A stretch of DNA of 5,664 nt, taken from the NCBI GenBank assembly GCA_013042925.1, contig JABDPH010000091.1:1-5664 (forward strand), given 5' to 3'. The position numbers were made by a program, and so were the translations under genes. Positions 1 to 5,664 of this stretch are shown here, one piece after another. The stretch comes from Eudoraea sp. (lineage in GTDB: Bacteria; Bacteroidota; Bacteroidia; Flavobacteriales; Flavobacteriaceae). Numbering within the stretch: position 1 is the stretch's first letter; each line of letters opens with the position of its first letter. Below the pieces are notes generated by a model. It ran no database searches. It worked only from the letters and a program-made list of their open reading frames with translations, and was not told the DNA's origin.

Positions 1-509
1 ATTTTGACGAACTAAATCCAATAGACAATTACATTATTGCCCCACAGGCACCTTCCAAATATTACCTTAATAATTCCTATAAACATGTAGGCGCCAGTTG
101 GTTAACAAAAGAAAATACCAAAACTGAAATAAATAATAACCTTAACTATCTTGACGCTATTTTGGAAGAGGAAAACATTTTCTCCCAACACAATCTCGTT
201 ATATTTGGATACTCCCAAGGAGTATCAATGGCAACAAGATGGGTGGCTCAGCGTAAAATTAAATGTGATCATTTGGTGCTTTATGCAGGTGGATTACCAA
301 ATGAACTAACTAAAAATGATTTTTCGCATTTAGCCAATACTACTCAGATATCTATTATTATAGGCGATAAGGATGAATATCTTACCAAAGAACGCCTAAA
401 AATTGAGAGAGGAAAAAGCGGTATCATCTTTAATGGCAGGGCAAAGGAACATATTTTTGATGGAGGTCATATCGTTAAAAAAGAGCTTATTAATAATTTG
501 AAGATATGA
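1..509 (+). CDS. Serine esterase / alpha-beta hydrolase, 3' part (5' end outside window)
   Basis: The reading frame is open from the left edge (first full codon at base 3), so the start lies outside the window and 168 residues are visible. The fragment looks like the phospholipase/carboxylesterase branch of the alpha/beta hydrolases, which cleave carboxylic esters with a Ser-Asp-His triad. The nucleophile elbow is GYSQG (Ser at 213-215). A likely acid is the second Asp of IIGDKDEYL (372-374), and the His is in FDGGHIV (468-470). Upstream, APQAP and GASW also fit the family. The order and spacing of the triad are normal and the C-terminus is complete, so the enzyme is probably active. No signal peptide can be judged because the N-terminus is missing. 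The stop overlaps the start of the acetyltransferase gene by 4 bases, which suggests an operon with coupled translation. The substrate cannot be told. A TTG at 162 could be read as a start, but it would cut into the fold. Confidence 0.85.
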   Translation, partial: FDELNPIDNYIIAPQAPSKYYLNNSYKHVGASWLTKENTKTEINNNLNYLDAILEEENIFSQHNLVIFGYSQGVSMATRWVAQRKIKCDHLVLYAGGLPNELTKNDFSHLANTTQISIIIGDKDEYLTKERLKIERGKSGIIFNGRAKEHIFDGGHIVKKELINNLKI

Positions 510-1057
510 TAAAATCTATTACACTGGAAAATGAACGGGTAAGACTCTCACCGCTCTCGCTGGAGAACTGTACAAATTTACTACCAGTGGCTTCCGAGCC
601 TAAACTTATTCAATATTCGCCTTCTGATATAGAATCTCCCGCTGCACTCAGAACTTATGTTGAGATAGCTCTTGATCAACAGAAGAATAATTCCTCCCTT
701 CCCTTTATCATTTATGACAAAAAAATCGGGGATTATGCGGGATGTACAAGATATATGAATATTGATTACAGGAACAAAGTATTGGAAATTGGTGCTACCT
801 GGATTGGTAAAAAATTTCAGGGTACCGGACTTAATTCCGAAATGAAGTATTTGCTAATTAACCATGCGTTCATGGGGTTGGGGTTTGAAAAAGTTGCCTT
901 TCGGATTGATGAGCGAAACATGCAATCCCGAAAAGCTGTGGAAAAACTGGGTGCAGTTCTGGAAGGAATACTTCGTGAAAATGTTTATTTACTTGATGGA
1001 TTTAAAAGAAATACCTGCGTTTATGGAATTCTAAAAAATGAATGGGATATGATCTAA
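506..1057 (+). CDS. GNAT-family N-acetyltransferase, RimJ/RimL-like
   Basis: The gene encodes 183 residues, the usual length for the RimJ/RimL-type (Acetyltransf_3) GNAT enzymes, which move an acetyl group from acetyl-CoA to an amine on a protein or small molecule in the cytoplasm. The N-terminus (LENERVRLSPLSLEN) has the typical 'x-RVxLxPL' opening strand. The acetyl-CoA loop is at about residues 94-110, with EIGATWIGKKFQGTGLN (the Q-x-x-G-x-G/A type motif A) followed by the long helix of the core. The conserved Asn and Ser near the CoA are N138 and S141 in DERNMQSRKAVEKLGA, and the KLGA turn is at 147-150. The ATG sits inside the stop of the esterase gene (ATGA), so translation is probably coupled and needs no ribosome site of its own. 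It ends 20 bases before the convergent YD-repeat-like gene. The family is clear but the substrate is not; ribosomal-protein acetylation is only one possibility. Confidence 0.88.
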   Translation: MIKSITLENERVRLSPLSLENCTNLLPVASEPKLIQYSPSDIESPAALRTYVEIALDQQKNNSSLPFIIYDKKIGDYAGCTRYMNIDYRNKVLEIGATWIGKKFQGTGLNSEMKYLLINHAFMGLGFEKVAFRIDERNMQSRKAVEKLGAVLEGILRENVYLLDGFKRNTCVYGILKNEWDMI

Positions 1058-1077
1058 CCTTTTAGTAATTAATAGTG

Positions 1078-1962
1078 TTACTCTTCAACTTCAATTGTTT
1101 CATCCGGATAATACTTAATACTTCGGGTTGAAAAAAGATTTTTTGGTGTGATGATCTTTTTTACCCAATTACCATGCTCTTCCCCATCAAATTGGTAGAT
1201 ATATTCTTTAGTGTTGACAGATTTTTCAATTTTTTCAACCTCTTTGGAAAGTAAGCCTGTGTCATCATAAGAATAGTTTATGGACTTACTGGCAACAAAT
1301 GACTTCTTTACTTCATCATAATTAAATTCTTTTAATGATGTCAATTTGTTTTCCGAATCATAGATCATCTCTTCTGCTCTATTAGGAACTCCTTCAATAA
1401 ATACTTTTGTCAAAACTATCTTAGTCTTAACTCCTTTTCTATTCTTTTTATATGAAGTTCTTATTGATTTAAGAACCAAACCATTTAACAAATAGGTTAT
1501 GGTTGTTTCTCCCTTATAGGTAGTATATTCAATACTTGTTTCGTCAAAACCTTCATTGTTCGATCTGATTATTTTTATAAGATTTCCATCCTCATTATAT
1601 GAATATTCATAAATGTCCAGGACTTCGCCATCATAAGAAATAATTTTTTCGGTAACTTTTTTCGAAGCAGTAGTATCGACTTCATAAAAATGCGCAATTG
1701 AAGTCTGCTTATCAAACTGTCCTTCCAGATAAATCTCATCACGCTTTTCCATCAACTGATCCCCTGAATATTTATAATAGGTGATATTATAATCAGAATC
1801 ACTATAGCGTGTTACATTCTTGGTGAGTAGCCCTTCCCTATTGAATTCGAATTCTTCTTTACCATAATCTGTGATTACAAGACAAGACTTAACAGTTCCC
1901 CTAAGGTCGAAGTCTTCTAAAGTGAAAATTTGAGGTTCCTGGGTAAAAATCTTACTTGGCAA
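1078..1962 (-). CDS. Hypothetical YD-repeat-like protein, probably with a frameshifted 5' end
   Basis: The frame encodes about 294 residues and its first possible start is a TTG. The protein is rich in Tyr, Lys and Glu and is built of degenerate beta-strand repeats of the YD/Rhs kind: FNREGLLTKNV (about 40-50), YSYNEDGNLIKII (120-132), YDSENKLTSL (201-210), YSYDDTGLLSKEV (230-242) and a final YQFDGEEHGNWVKKI (256-270). Such repeats usually form extracytoplasmic beta sheets, and short proteins of this type in Bacteroidota are mostly exported and of unknown function. This frame has no signal peptide and no ATG or GTG upstream; it is open back to a stop near 2070. A hydrophobic leader starting with ATG lies just upstream in another frame (separate entry), so one base seems to be missing near 1953-1962. 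The gene may be a recent pseudogene, a sequencing error or a real TTG-started cytoplasmic protein. It lies downstream of dnaK but behind a strong terminator, so it is probably transcribed separately. Confidence 0.7.
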   Translation of the reverse strand: MPSKIFTQEPQIFTLEDFDLRGTVKSCLVITDYGKEEFEFNREGLLTKNVTRYSDSDYNITYYKYSGDQLMEKRDEIYLEGQFDKQTSIAHFYEVDTTASKKVTEKIISYDGEVLDIYEYSYNEDGNLIKIIRSNNEGFDETSIEYTTYKGETTITYLLNGLVLKSIRTSYKKNRKGVKTKIVLTKVFIEGVPNRAEEMIYDSENKLTSLKEFNYDEVKKSFVASKSINYSYDDTGLLSKEVEKIEKSVNTKEYIYQFDGEEHGNWVKKIITPKNLFSTRSIKYYPDETIEVEE

Positions 1963-2021
1963 TAGAAAAGTCCTATAACCATGATGAGTTCCAAGATGAT
2001 TGTATTGTAGATTTTTTGCAT
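1917..2021 (-). other. Out-of-frame signal-peptide fragment of the YD-repeat-like gene
   Basis: On the minus strand an ATG at 2021-2019 opens a 34-codon frame. It begins MQKIYNTIILEL and continues IMVIGLFYCQ before it turns into unrelated residues and stops at a TAG (1919-1917). The first 22 residues have the shape of an export signal: one Lys near the start, then about 18 mostly hydrophobic residues, and a Cys-Gln where cleavage would be expected. One acidic residue (E11) lies inside the hydrophobic stretch, which is unusual. The lipobox is poor (LFYC), so type I cleavage is as likely as lipidation. The frame meets the long YD-repeat-like frame at bases 1953-1962; one extra base there, for example a third A in CCAAG, would give ...FYCQSKIFTQEP and join the two. 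I infer that this is the original start of that gene. Confidence 0.55.
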
Positions 2022-2026
2022 CGGCA

Positions 2027-2034
2027 CAAAATTA
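2027..2034 (-). promoter_or_regulatory. Candidate Bacteroidota -7 box (TAATTTTG)
   Basis: The minus strand reads TAATTTTG, an exact match to the Bacteroidota housekeeping -7 consensus TAnnTTTG, 5 bases before the ATG at 2021. No TTG sits at the proper distance upstream: the nearest ones leave 13 or 24 bases instead of about 17-20. The transcript would be almost leaderless. In AT-rich DNA such a match can arise by chance, so this is weak support for a promoter between the dnaK terminator and the YD-repeat-like gene. Confidence 0.2.
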
Positions 2035-2080
2035 CTTCTTTATACCTCAACATAAAAACAAATAGCATACCGAAAATAAA

Positions 2081-2103
2081 AAAGGGCGGAAAAACCGCCC
2101 TTT
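2081..2103 (-). terminator. Rho-independent terminator of dnaK
   Basis: On the minus strand AAAGGGCGG, a TTTTT loop and CCGCCCTTT form a perfect 9-bp stem, followed by TTTATTTT, which supplies the U-rich tail. It starts 21 bases after the dnaK stop. A smaller hairpin, ACCTA-aag-TAGGT (2106-2118), lies between the stop and the terminator. The plus-strand side lacks a good T-tract, so the element acts mainly on dnaK transcription. It should also keep dnaK read-through out of the YD-repeat-like gene. Confidence 0.92.
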
Positions 2104-2123
2104 ATACCTACTTTAGGTGTTCT

Positions 2124-4031
2124 TTATTTTACCTCTTCAAAATCCACATCTTCAACATTATCTCCTTCTTTGGTGTCTTCAGAAGTAGTCTCTTCGCCAT
2201 TAGGTGATGCACCGGTCTGCTGAGCTTCGGCCTGAGCCTTATACATTTCTTCAGAAGCAACCTTCCAAGCCTCATTTATTTTATCAAGTGCAGTTGATAT
2301 TGTTTCAACATCTTTACCTTCATAGGCTGTTTTAAGTTCTGCCAAGGCATCTTCAATGGGCTTTTTCTTGTCTTCAGATAGTTTATCTCCAAACTCGGTT
2401 AATTGCTTCTCGGTCTGGAATATCATACTATCTGCCTCATTCATTTTATCTGCAGTTTCCTTTGCTTTTTTATCAGATTCCGCGTTAGCCTCTGCCTCTG
2501 CCTTCATTTTGTTAATTTCCTCCTCAGTAAGTCCGGAAGAAGCTTCAATTCTGATATCCTGCGTCTTGTTCGTAGCCTTATCAGTAGCAGACACTTTAAT
2601 AATTCCATTTGCATCAATATCAAAGGTTACTTCAATTTGAGGTACACCCCTTTGTGCAGGTGGAATTCCATCCAAATGGAATCTACCAATGGTTTTATTA
2701 TCTGTAGCCATAGGTCTCTCTCCCTGTAAAACATGGATCTCAACGGATGGCTGATTATCTGCTGCCGTAGAAAATACTTGTGATTTTTTTGTTGGGATAG
2801 TGGTGTTAGAATCAATTAATTTGGTCATTACTCCTCCCATGGTCTCAATTCCCAGAGATAATGGAGTAACATCTAGCAGCAAGACATCTTTCACGTCTCC
2901 TGTAAGTACTCCACCCTGGATAGCAGCTCCAACAGCCACAACTTCATCAGGGTTAACACCTTTTGATGGTTTTTTTCCAAAGAACTTCTCAACAGCTTCC
3001 TGAACTGCCGGAATCCTGGTAGATCCTCCAACCAAAATAATTTCATCAATATCACTTTTCGAAAGTCCTGCAGCTTTTAAAGCTGTTTCACAAGGCTTAA
3101 TGGTTCTTTTTACCAGGTCGGCAATTAATTGCTCAAATTTTGAGCGTGTTAATGTTACCACAAGGTGCTTTGGTCCTGAAGCTGTGGCAGTTACATATGG
3201 AAGATTAATTTCGGTTTGTGCAGAAGTAGACAATTCAATTTTTGCTTTTTCTGCTGCCTCACGTAATCTTTGTAACGCCATTGGATCTTTTCTTAGATCA
3301 ATGCTCTCTTCCTTATTAAATTCATCGGCCAACCAGTCAATAACTTTTTGATCAACATCATCACCACCTAAATGCGTATCGCCATCTGTTGACAGTACTT
3401 CAAAAACGCCATCTCCTAATTCCAAAATAGAAACATCATGTGTCCCTCCACCGAAATCGAATACGACAATTTTCTGGTCCTTGTGTTTTTTATCCAATCC
3501 ATAAGCTAATGAAGCCGCTGTAGGCTCATTAATTATTCTTTCCACCTTAAGCCCAGCAATTTCTCCTGCCTCTTTAGTTGCCTGTCTTTGGGCATCATTA
3601 AAATAGGCGGGAACTGTAATTACCGCAGAAGTAACAGACTGCCCTAAATAATCTTCAGCCGTTTTCTTCATTTTTTGCAGCACCATTGCCGAAATTTCCT
3701 GAGGCGTATACAAACGTCCATCAATATCTACTCTAGGTGTATTATTATCTCCTTTGGCAACTTTATAGGGTACTCTGTCAATTTCTTTTTGACACTCCGA
3801 GAATTTATTCCCCATAAAACGTTTAATGGAATATATTGTGTTTTTTGGGTTCGTTACTGCTTGTCTTTTAGCAGGATCCCCAACTTTGATTTCACCACCT
3901 TCTACAAACGCAACGACAGAAGGTGTAGTGCGCTTACCTTCGGCGTTGGGTATCACAACCGGCTCATTGCCTTCCATTACGGAAACGCAAGAGTTTGTTG
4001 TTCCTAAATCTATTCCTATAATCTTGCTCAT
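2124..4031 (-). CDS. dnaK: Molecular chaperone DnaK (Hsp70)
   Basis: The protein has 635 residues, normal for bacterial DnaK. DnaK binds exposed hydrophobic segments of unfolded proteins in the cytosol and releases them in an ATP cycle driven by DnaJ and GrpE. The nucleotide-binding domain (about 1-380) has phosphate loop 1 GIDLGTTNS (6-14), the catalytic Lys equivalent K70 in [18 protein letters not shown] (168-178), phosphate loop 2 [13 protein letters not shown] (191-203, T197 matching the E. coli autophosphorylation Thr) and the adenosine motif [13 protein letters not shown]. The linker DVLLLDVTP is at 382-390, the substrate-binding beta domain at about 391-500, and the helical lid at 501-600. 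An acidic, disordered tail ends in DVDFEEVK. The His after GGGT, where E. coli has Phe, seems to be a lineage trait. The ATG at 4031 gives the standard [10 protein letters not shown] start; an A-rich leader without Shine-Dalgarno precedes it. No grpE or dnaJ lies beside it, and its own terminator and promoter region suggest a single-gene transcript. Confidence 0.99.
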   Translation of the reverse strand: MSKIIGIDLGTTNSCVSVMEGNEPVVIPNAEGKRTTPSVVAFVEGGEIKVGDPAKRQAVTNPKNTIYSIKRFMGNKFSECQKEIDRVPYKVAKGDNNTPRVDIDGRLYTPQEISAMVLQKMKKTAEDYLGQSVTSAVITVPAYFNDAQRQATKEAGEIAGLKVERIINEPTAASLAYGLDKKHKDQKIVVFDFGGGTHDVSILELGDGVFEVLSTDGDTHLGGDDVDQKVIDWLADEFNKEESIDLRKDPMALQRLREAAEKAKIELSTSAQTEINLPYVTATASGPKHLVVTLTRSKFEQLIADLVKRTIKPCETALKAAGLSKSDIDEIILVGGSTRIPAVQEAVEKFFGKKPSKGVNPDEVVAVGAAIQGGVLTGDVKDVLLLDVTPLSLGIETMGGVMTKLIDSNTTIPTKKSQVFSTAADNQPSVEIHVLQGERPMATDNKTIGRFHLDGIPPAQRGVPQIEVTFDIDANGIIKVSATDKATNKTQDIRIEASSGLTEEEINKMKAEAEANAESDKKAKETADKMNEADSMIFQTEKQLTEFGDKLSEDKKKPIEDALAELKTAYEGKDVETISTALDKINEAWKVASEEMYKAQAEAQQTGASPNGEETTSEDTKEGDNVEDVDFEEVK

Positions 4032-4082
4032 CTATTTTGTTTTATAGTTAATATTTATCCATAGTTCAACGATTATTGTAGT

Positions 4083-4099
4083 GACAAACAGTATGCCAA
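4083..4099 (-). promoter_or_regulatory. Sigma-54-like -24/-12 element upstream of dnaK
   Basis: The minus strand reads TTGGCATACTGTTTGTC. It aligns with the sigma-54 consensus TGGCACGnnnnTTGCW: the -24 GG (4097-4096) and CA are present and TTG is at the correct 10-base gap, but the -12 GC is GT here. Taking G4085 as -13 puts the start of transcription near 4072 and gives a leader of about 41 bases before the dnaK ATG. As a housekeeping Bacteroidota promoter it fits worse: TA and TTTG are separated by 3 bases instead of 2, and no TTG lies at -33. The position is right for the dnaK promoter; the sigma factor is inferred. Confidence 0.5.
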
Positions 4100-4110
4100 C
4101 AGGAAAAAAC

Positions 4111-4123
4111 TGACAGGATGTCA
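4111..4123. repeat. Inverted repeat TGACA-N3-TGTCA upstream of dnaK promoter
   Basis: A perfect 5-bp palindrome with a 3-base centre (plus strand TGACAggaTGTCA) is centred about 45 bases before the inferred dnaK start. It looks like a binding site for a dimeric regulator. On the minus strand it is directly followed by GTTTTTT, so it could also be a very weak terminator for the NTF2-like gene, but a 5-bp stem with a 3-base loop is marginal for that. It is not the CIRCE element (TTAGCACTC-N9-GAGTGCTAA) of HrcA-controlled genes. Confidence 0.5.
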
Positions 4124-4132
4124 CTACTTGGG

Positions 4133-4170
4133 GTGGCTACCAATGAGTAGCACTCCGGTTCAGAGTGTAC
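4133..4170. repeat. Two overlapping, mutually exclusive hairpins
   Basis: The segment GTAGCAC (4147-4153) can pair with GTGGCTAC (4133-4140; 7 pairs, one bulged G, 6-base loop). As GTAGCACTC (4147-4155) it can instead pair with GAGTGTAC (4163-4170; 8 pairs, one bulged G, 7-base loop). Both cannot form at once. The stretch is clearly richer in G+C than its surroundings and lies between the end of the NTF2-like gene and the dnaK promoter. No T-tract follows on either strand, so it is not a standard terminator. Role unknown. Confidence 0.4.
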
Positions 4171-4210
4171 TAGCAGGGATTGAAAATCGGAAGAACTAAG
4201 ATATTTTATT

Positions 4211-4666
4211 CTAATTGCATTGCTCTCGGCGTCTGGTATCTATAAGATAAATGATCTTCCAGGTGCCGTCTTGTTTGTGCAATTGAAATGAATTTACTCC
4301 ACAATGACTCAATGAATCATTGATCCAAAGTTCGTAAGGAGTCCATGCATTGGCCATGCTACCATCAACCTTTATTTGGTATGAAAGTAATTTTTCTTGA
4401 AATTTTATAGAGTCAGGAATACTAACTATGGATTTAAGGAAATCATTGAAGTCTGAGGTCTTAACAACACTCGTGCCCTCTTTATCGCGGCCAATGGTTT
4501 GCATAATTATTCCGGAACCGGTTGTGCTTTTTATCAGCGTGGAATCCTGATTGTGAAATCCCTCGAAAAACATTTGAACTGCCTTCTTCACTTCCTCTTT
4601 TTCATTAAGCTGCGCATTTAAAATTCCACAACTAAAAATCAACATTAAACTTATTATTACTCTCAT
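4211..4666 (-). CDS. Exported NTF2-like (SnoaL/lumazine-binding-type) protein
   Basis: The gene encodes 151 residues. The N-terminus [19 protein letters not shown] is a clear signal peptide with a probable type I cleavage after A18, leaving a Gln at the mature end, which is common in Bacteroidota. A lipobox around C13 (LIFSC) is poor. The mature part has the NTF2-like pattern: a helix [22 protein letters not shown] (about 20-41), a short D-x-x-x-I segment with [12 protein letters not shown], then a curved beta sheet including [22 protein letters not shown] (about 96-117) and a last strand pair ending in [13 protein letters not shown]. Members are often small periplasmic binding or accessory proteins, and some are enzymes; no catalytic set can be named here. 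The ATG is the only start that includes the signal peptide. The gene is divergent from panB (110 bases apart) and lies 179 bases upstream of dnaK on the same strand; the separate dnaK promoter region argues against a common unit. Confidence 0.8.
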   Translation of the reverse strand: MRVIISLMLIFSCGILNAQLNEKEEVKKAVQMFFEGFHNQDSTLIKSTTGSGIIMQTIGRDKEGTSVVKTSDFNDFLKSIVSIPDSIKFQEKLLSYQIKVDGSMANAWTPYELWINDSLSHCGVNSFQLHKQDGTWKIIYLIDTRRREQCN

Positions 4667-4776
4667 TGTTTTATGGTTTCAAATTAAAAGACAAAATAGG
4701 GAATAAACTAAAGACTTTTCCTTGCCCTTATCAATTGAACAAAACTCCTTACATTTATCTCGCCAAAAATAAAGTA

Positions 4777-5595
4777 ATGTCTATTTCAAAAAAAGAATAC
4801 AAAAGGGTTACGGTAAAGTCCCTAATAGAAATGAAGAAGCAAGGAGAAAAAATTTCTATGCTAACTGCTTATGATTATTCTATGGCGAAAATTGTTGATG
4901 ATGCCAAAGTTGACGTCATTTTGGTTGGCGATTCTGCCAGCAATGTCATGGCCGGGCATGAGACCACATTACCTATAACCCTTGATCAGATGATATATCA
5001 CGCCTCTTCTGTAATACGAGCAGTGAACAGGGCTTTGGTAGTCGTTGATCTTCCTTTCGGAAGTTATCAGAGTGATCCCAAAGAAGCGCTTCGTTCTGCT
5101 ATCAGAATTATGAAGGAGAGTGGCGCTCATGCAATAAAGGTCGAAGGAGGTGTTGAAATTAAAGAATCCGTAAAACGGATCCTGAATGCAGGTATTCCTG
5201 TTATGGGACATCTTGGCTTAACCCCACAAGCCATTTATAAATTTGGGACATATACTGTAAGGGCAAAAGAAAAACATGAAGCAGAGAAACTATTGGCAGA
5301 TGCTGAAATTCTTGAGAAACTGGGATGTTTTGGTATTGTACTTGAAAAAATACCCGCTTTATTGACAAAAGAAGTATCTGAAAAGATCGCTATCCCAACA
5401 ATAGGAATAGGCGGTGGTAAATATGCGGATGGCCAGGTATTGGTTATCCATGATCTTCTTGGAATGACTCATGAATTCAATCCCCGATTTTTGCGCAGAT
5501 ATATGAATCTTTATGAAGATATGGGAAATGCCATTTCACGATATGTAAATGATGTAAAAAGCCAGGATTTTCCAAGTGATGATGAGCAATATTAA
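4777..5595 (+). CDS. panB: 3-methyl-2-oxobutanoate hydroxymethyltransferase (PanB)
   Basis: PanB transfers a hydroxymethyl group from 5,10-methylenetetrahydrofolate to 2-oxoisovalerate, giving ketopantoate, the first committed step to pantothenate and CoA. The protein has 272 residues (E. coli 264) and a TIM-barrel pattern. Metal ligands are D52 ([17 protein letters not shown]), D91 ([10 protein letters not shown]) and E123; K121 (AIKVEGG) binds substrate. H145 (MGHLGLTPQ) and the probable catalytic base E190 (VLEKIPA) are present, so all key residues match E. coli PanB with small offsets. The usual GIGAG near residue 210 reads GIGGG. I chose the ATG at 4777 because [16 protein letters not shown] matches the family start; the frame stays open back to a TTG at 4666, but those 37 codons look like non-coding sequence. 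There is no Shine-Dalgarno, only an A-rich stretch. The pseudouridine synthase gene follows after 5 bases, probably in the same operon. No panC or panD is in view. Confidence 0.97.
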   Translation: MSISKKEYKRVTVKSLIEMKKQGEKISMLTAYDYSMAKIVDDAKVDVILVGDSASNVMAGHETTLPITLDQMIYHASSVIRAVNRALVVVDLPFGSYQSDPKEALRSAIRIMKESGAHAIKVEGGVEIKESVKRILNAGIPVMGHLGLTPQAIYKFGTYTVRAKEKHEAEKLLADAEILEKLGCFGIVLEKIPALLTKEVSEKIAIPTIGIGGGKYADGQVLVIHDLLGMTHEFNPRFLRRYMNLYEDMGNAISRYVNDVKSQDFPSDDEQY

Positions 5596-5600
5596 AGATA

Positions 5601-5664
5601 GTGAATAAGAAAGTCAGGACCAATTCACAAAATCTTCTCTTATTATATGAGGATAACCATATAA
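5601..5664 (+). CDS. RluA-family RNA pseudouridine synthase, 5' fragment
   Basis: A frame beginning with GTG at 5601 runs to the right edge for 21 codons and one base, ending in NLLLLYEDNHI. That is the typical first strand of RluA-type pseudouridine synthases ('L-x-V-L-Y-E-D-N-H-I/L-I-x-V-N-K'), which convert specific uridines of rRNA or tRNA to pseudouridine. The catalytic Asp region is outside the window. An in-frame TGA at 5583-5585 precedes it and there is no ATG between, so GTG is the best start visible. It lies 5 bases after the panB stop, and a panB-rluA pair is a common arrangement in Flavobacteriia as far as I recall, which supports the call despite the short fragment. The exact target RNA cannot be told. 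Confidence 0.7.
   Translation, partial: MNKKVRTNSQNLLLLYEDNHI

Larger units (their letters stand above)
4078..4127. repeat. 9-bp inverted repeat flanking the dnaK promoter element
   Basis: GTAGTGACA (4078-4086) and TGTCACTAC (4119-4127) are perfect 9-bp inverse complements, 32 bases apart. The left arm overlaps the downstream (-12) end of the sigma-54-like element and the right arm contains half of the TGACA-N3-TGTCA palindrome. The promoter core therefore lies between the arms. It could be a pair of operator half-sites or a chance extension of the smaller palindrome. Confidence 0.45.

Noticed and set aside
1058..1082. Possible bidirectional terminator between the convergent genes
   Set aside because: Only a 5-bp AGTAA/TTACT pairing with no G+C-rich stem or T-tract; not strong enough to call.
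1956..2207. Plus-strand frame of 83 codons over the dnaK 3' end and its terminator
   Set aside because: It crosses a strong terminator hairpin and overlaps the end of dnaK; the residue composition looks random.
2356..4047. Several open frames of 67-110 codons on the plus strand opposite dnaK
   Set aside because: They are antisense to a certain, highly conserved gene, have no recognisable domains, and are expected by-products of dnaK codon use.
4156..4167. CGGTTCAGAGTG, reminiscent of a tRNA T-arm or an attachment site
   Set aside because: No acceptor, D or anticodon arm can be folded around it and no integrase or second copy is present.
4176..4188. GGGATTGAAAATC, similar to the end of some CRISPR repeats
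   Set aside because: Only one copy, no spacer-repeat pattern and no cas genes nearby.
4729..4757. TTG and TACATTTA as a panB promoter
   Set aside because: The last base of the -7 box does not fit TAnnTTTG and the TTG is only 12 bases away, shorter than the normal spacing.
4666..4776. Upstream in-frame extension of PanB from a TTG at 4666
   Set aside because: The extra 37 residues have no match to the known PanB N-terminus, the region must hold divergent promoters, and the ATG at 4777 gives the family-typical start.

Overview
The window looks like ordinary chromosome from a member of the Flavobacteriia (Bacteroidota). The DNA is AT-rich and the starts are preceded by A-rich sequence with no clear Shine-Dalgarno. 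DnaK has [13 protein letters not shown] in its second phosphate loop, and PanB has the sequence style of that group and ends in DEQY. The genus cannot be fixed from this window.

Layout. Positions 1-1057 (+) hold the 3' part of a serine hydrolase/esterase gene and a GNAT acetyltransferase gene joined by a 4-base ATGA overlap. Positions 1078-2021 (-) hold a YD-repeat-like hypothetical protein. Its long frame has only a TTG start, while a plausible signal peptide lies just upstream in another frame, so the gene seems to carry a frameshift. Positions 2124-4031 (-) hold dnaK, alone, without grpE or dnaJ next to it. It is closed by a strong intrinsic terminator (2081-2103) and preceded by a compact promoter region (about 4078-4127) with a sigma-54-like -24/-12 element and inverted repeats. 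Positions 4211-4666 (-) encode a small exported NTF2-like protein. Divergently, panB (4777-5595, +) is followed after 5 bases by the first 21 codons of an RluA-type pseudouridine synthase gene, which runs off the window.

Function. The genes do not form one pathway. DnaK is the central Hsp70 chaperone, PanB starts pantothenate/CoA synthesis, and the RluA-like enzyme modifies RNA. The esterase and acetyltransferase are probably co-translated, with unknown substrates. The 110 bases between the NTF2-like gene and panB (4667-4776) must hold divergent promoters, but I see no convincing Bacteroidota TTG/TAnnTTTG pair there. The 20 bases between the convergent genes at 1058-1077 hold no recognisable terminator.

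I see no new defence, mobile or biosynthetic system. The parts worth a second look are the dnaK upstream region (4078-4170) and the broken 5' end of the YD-repeat-like gene.
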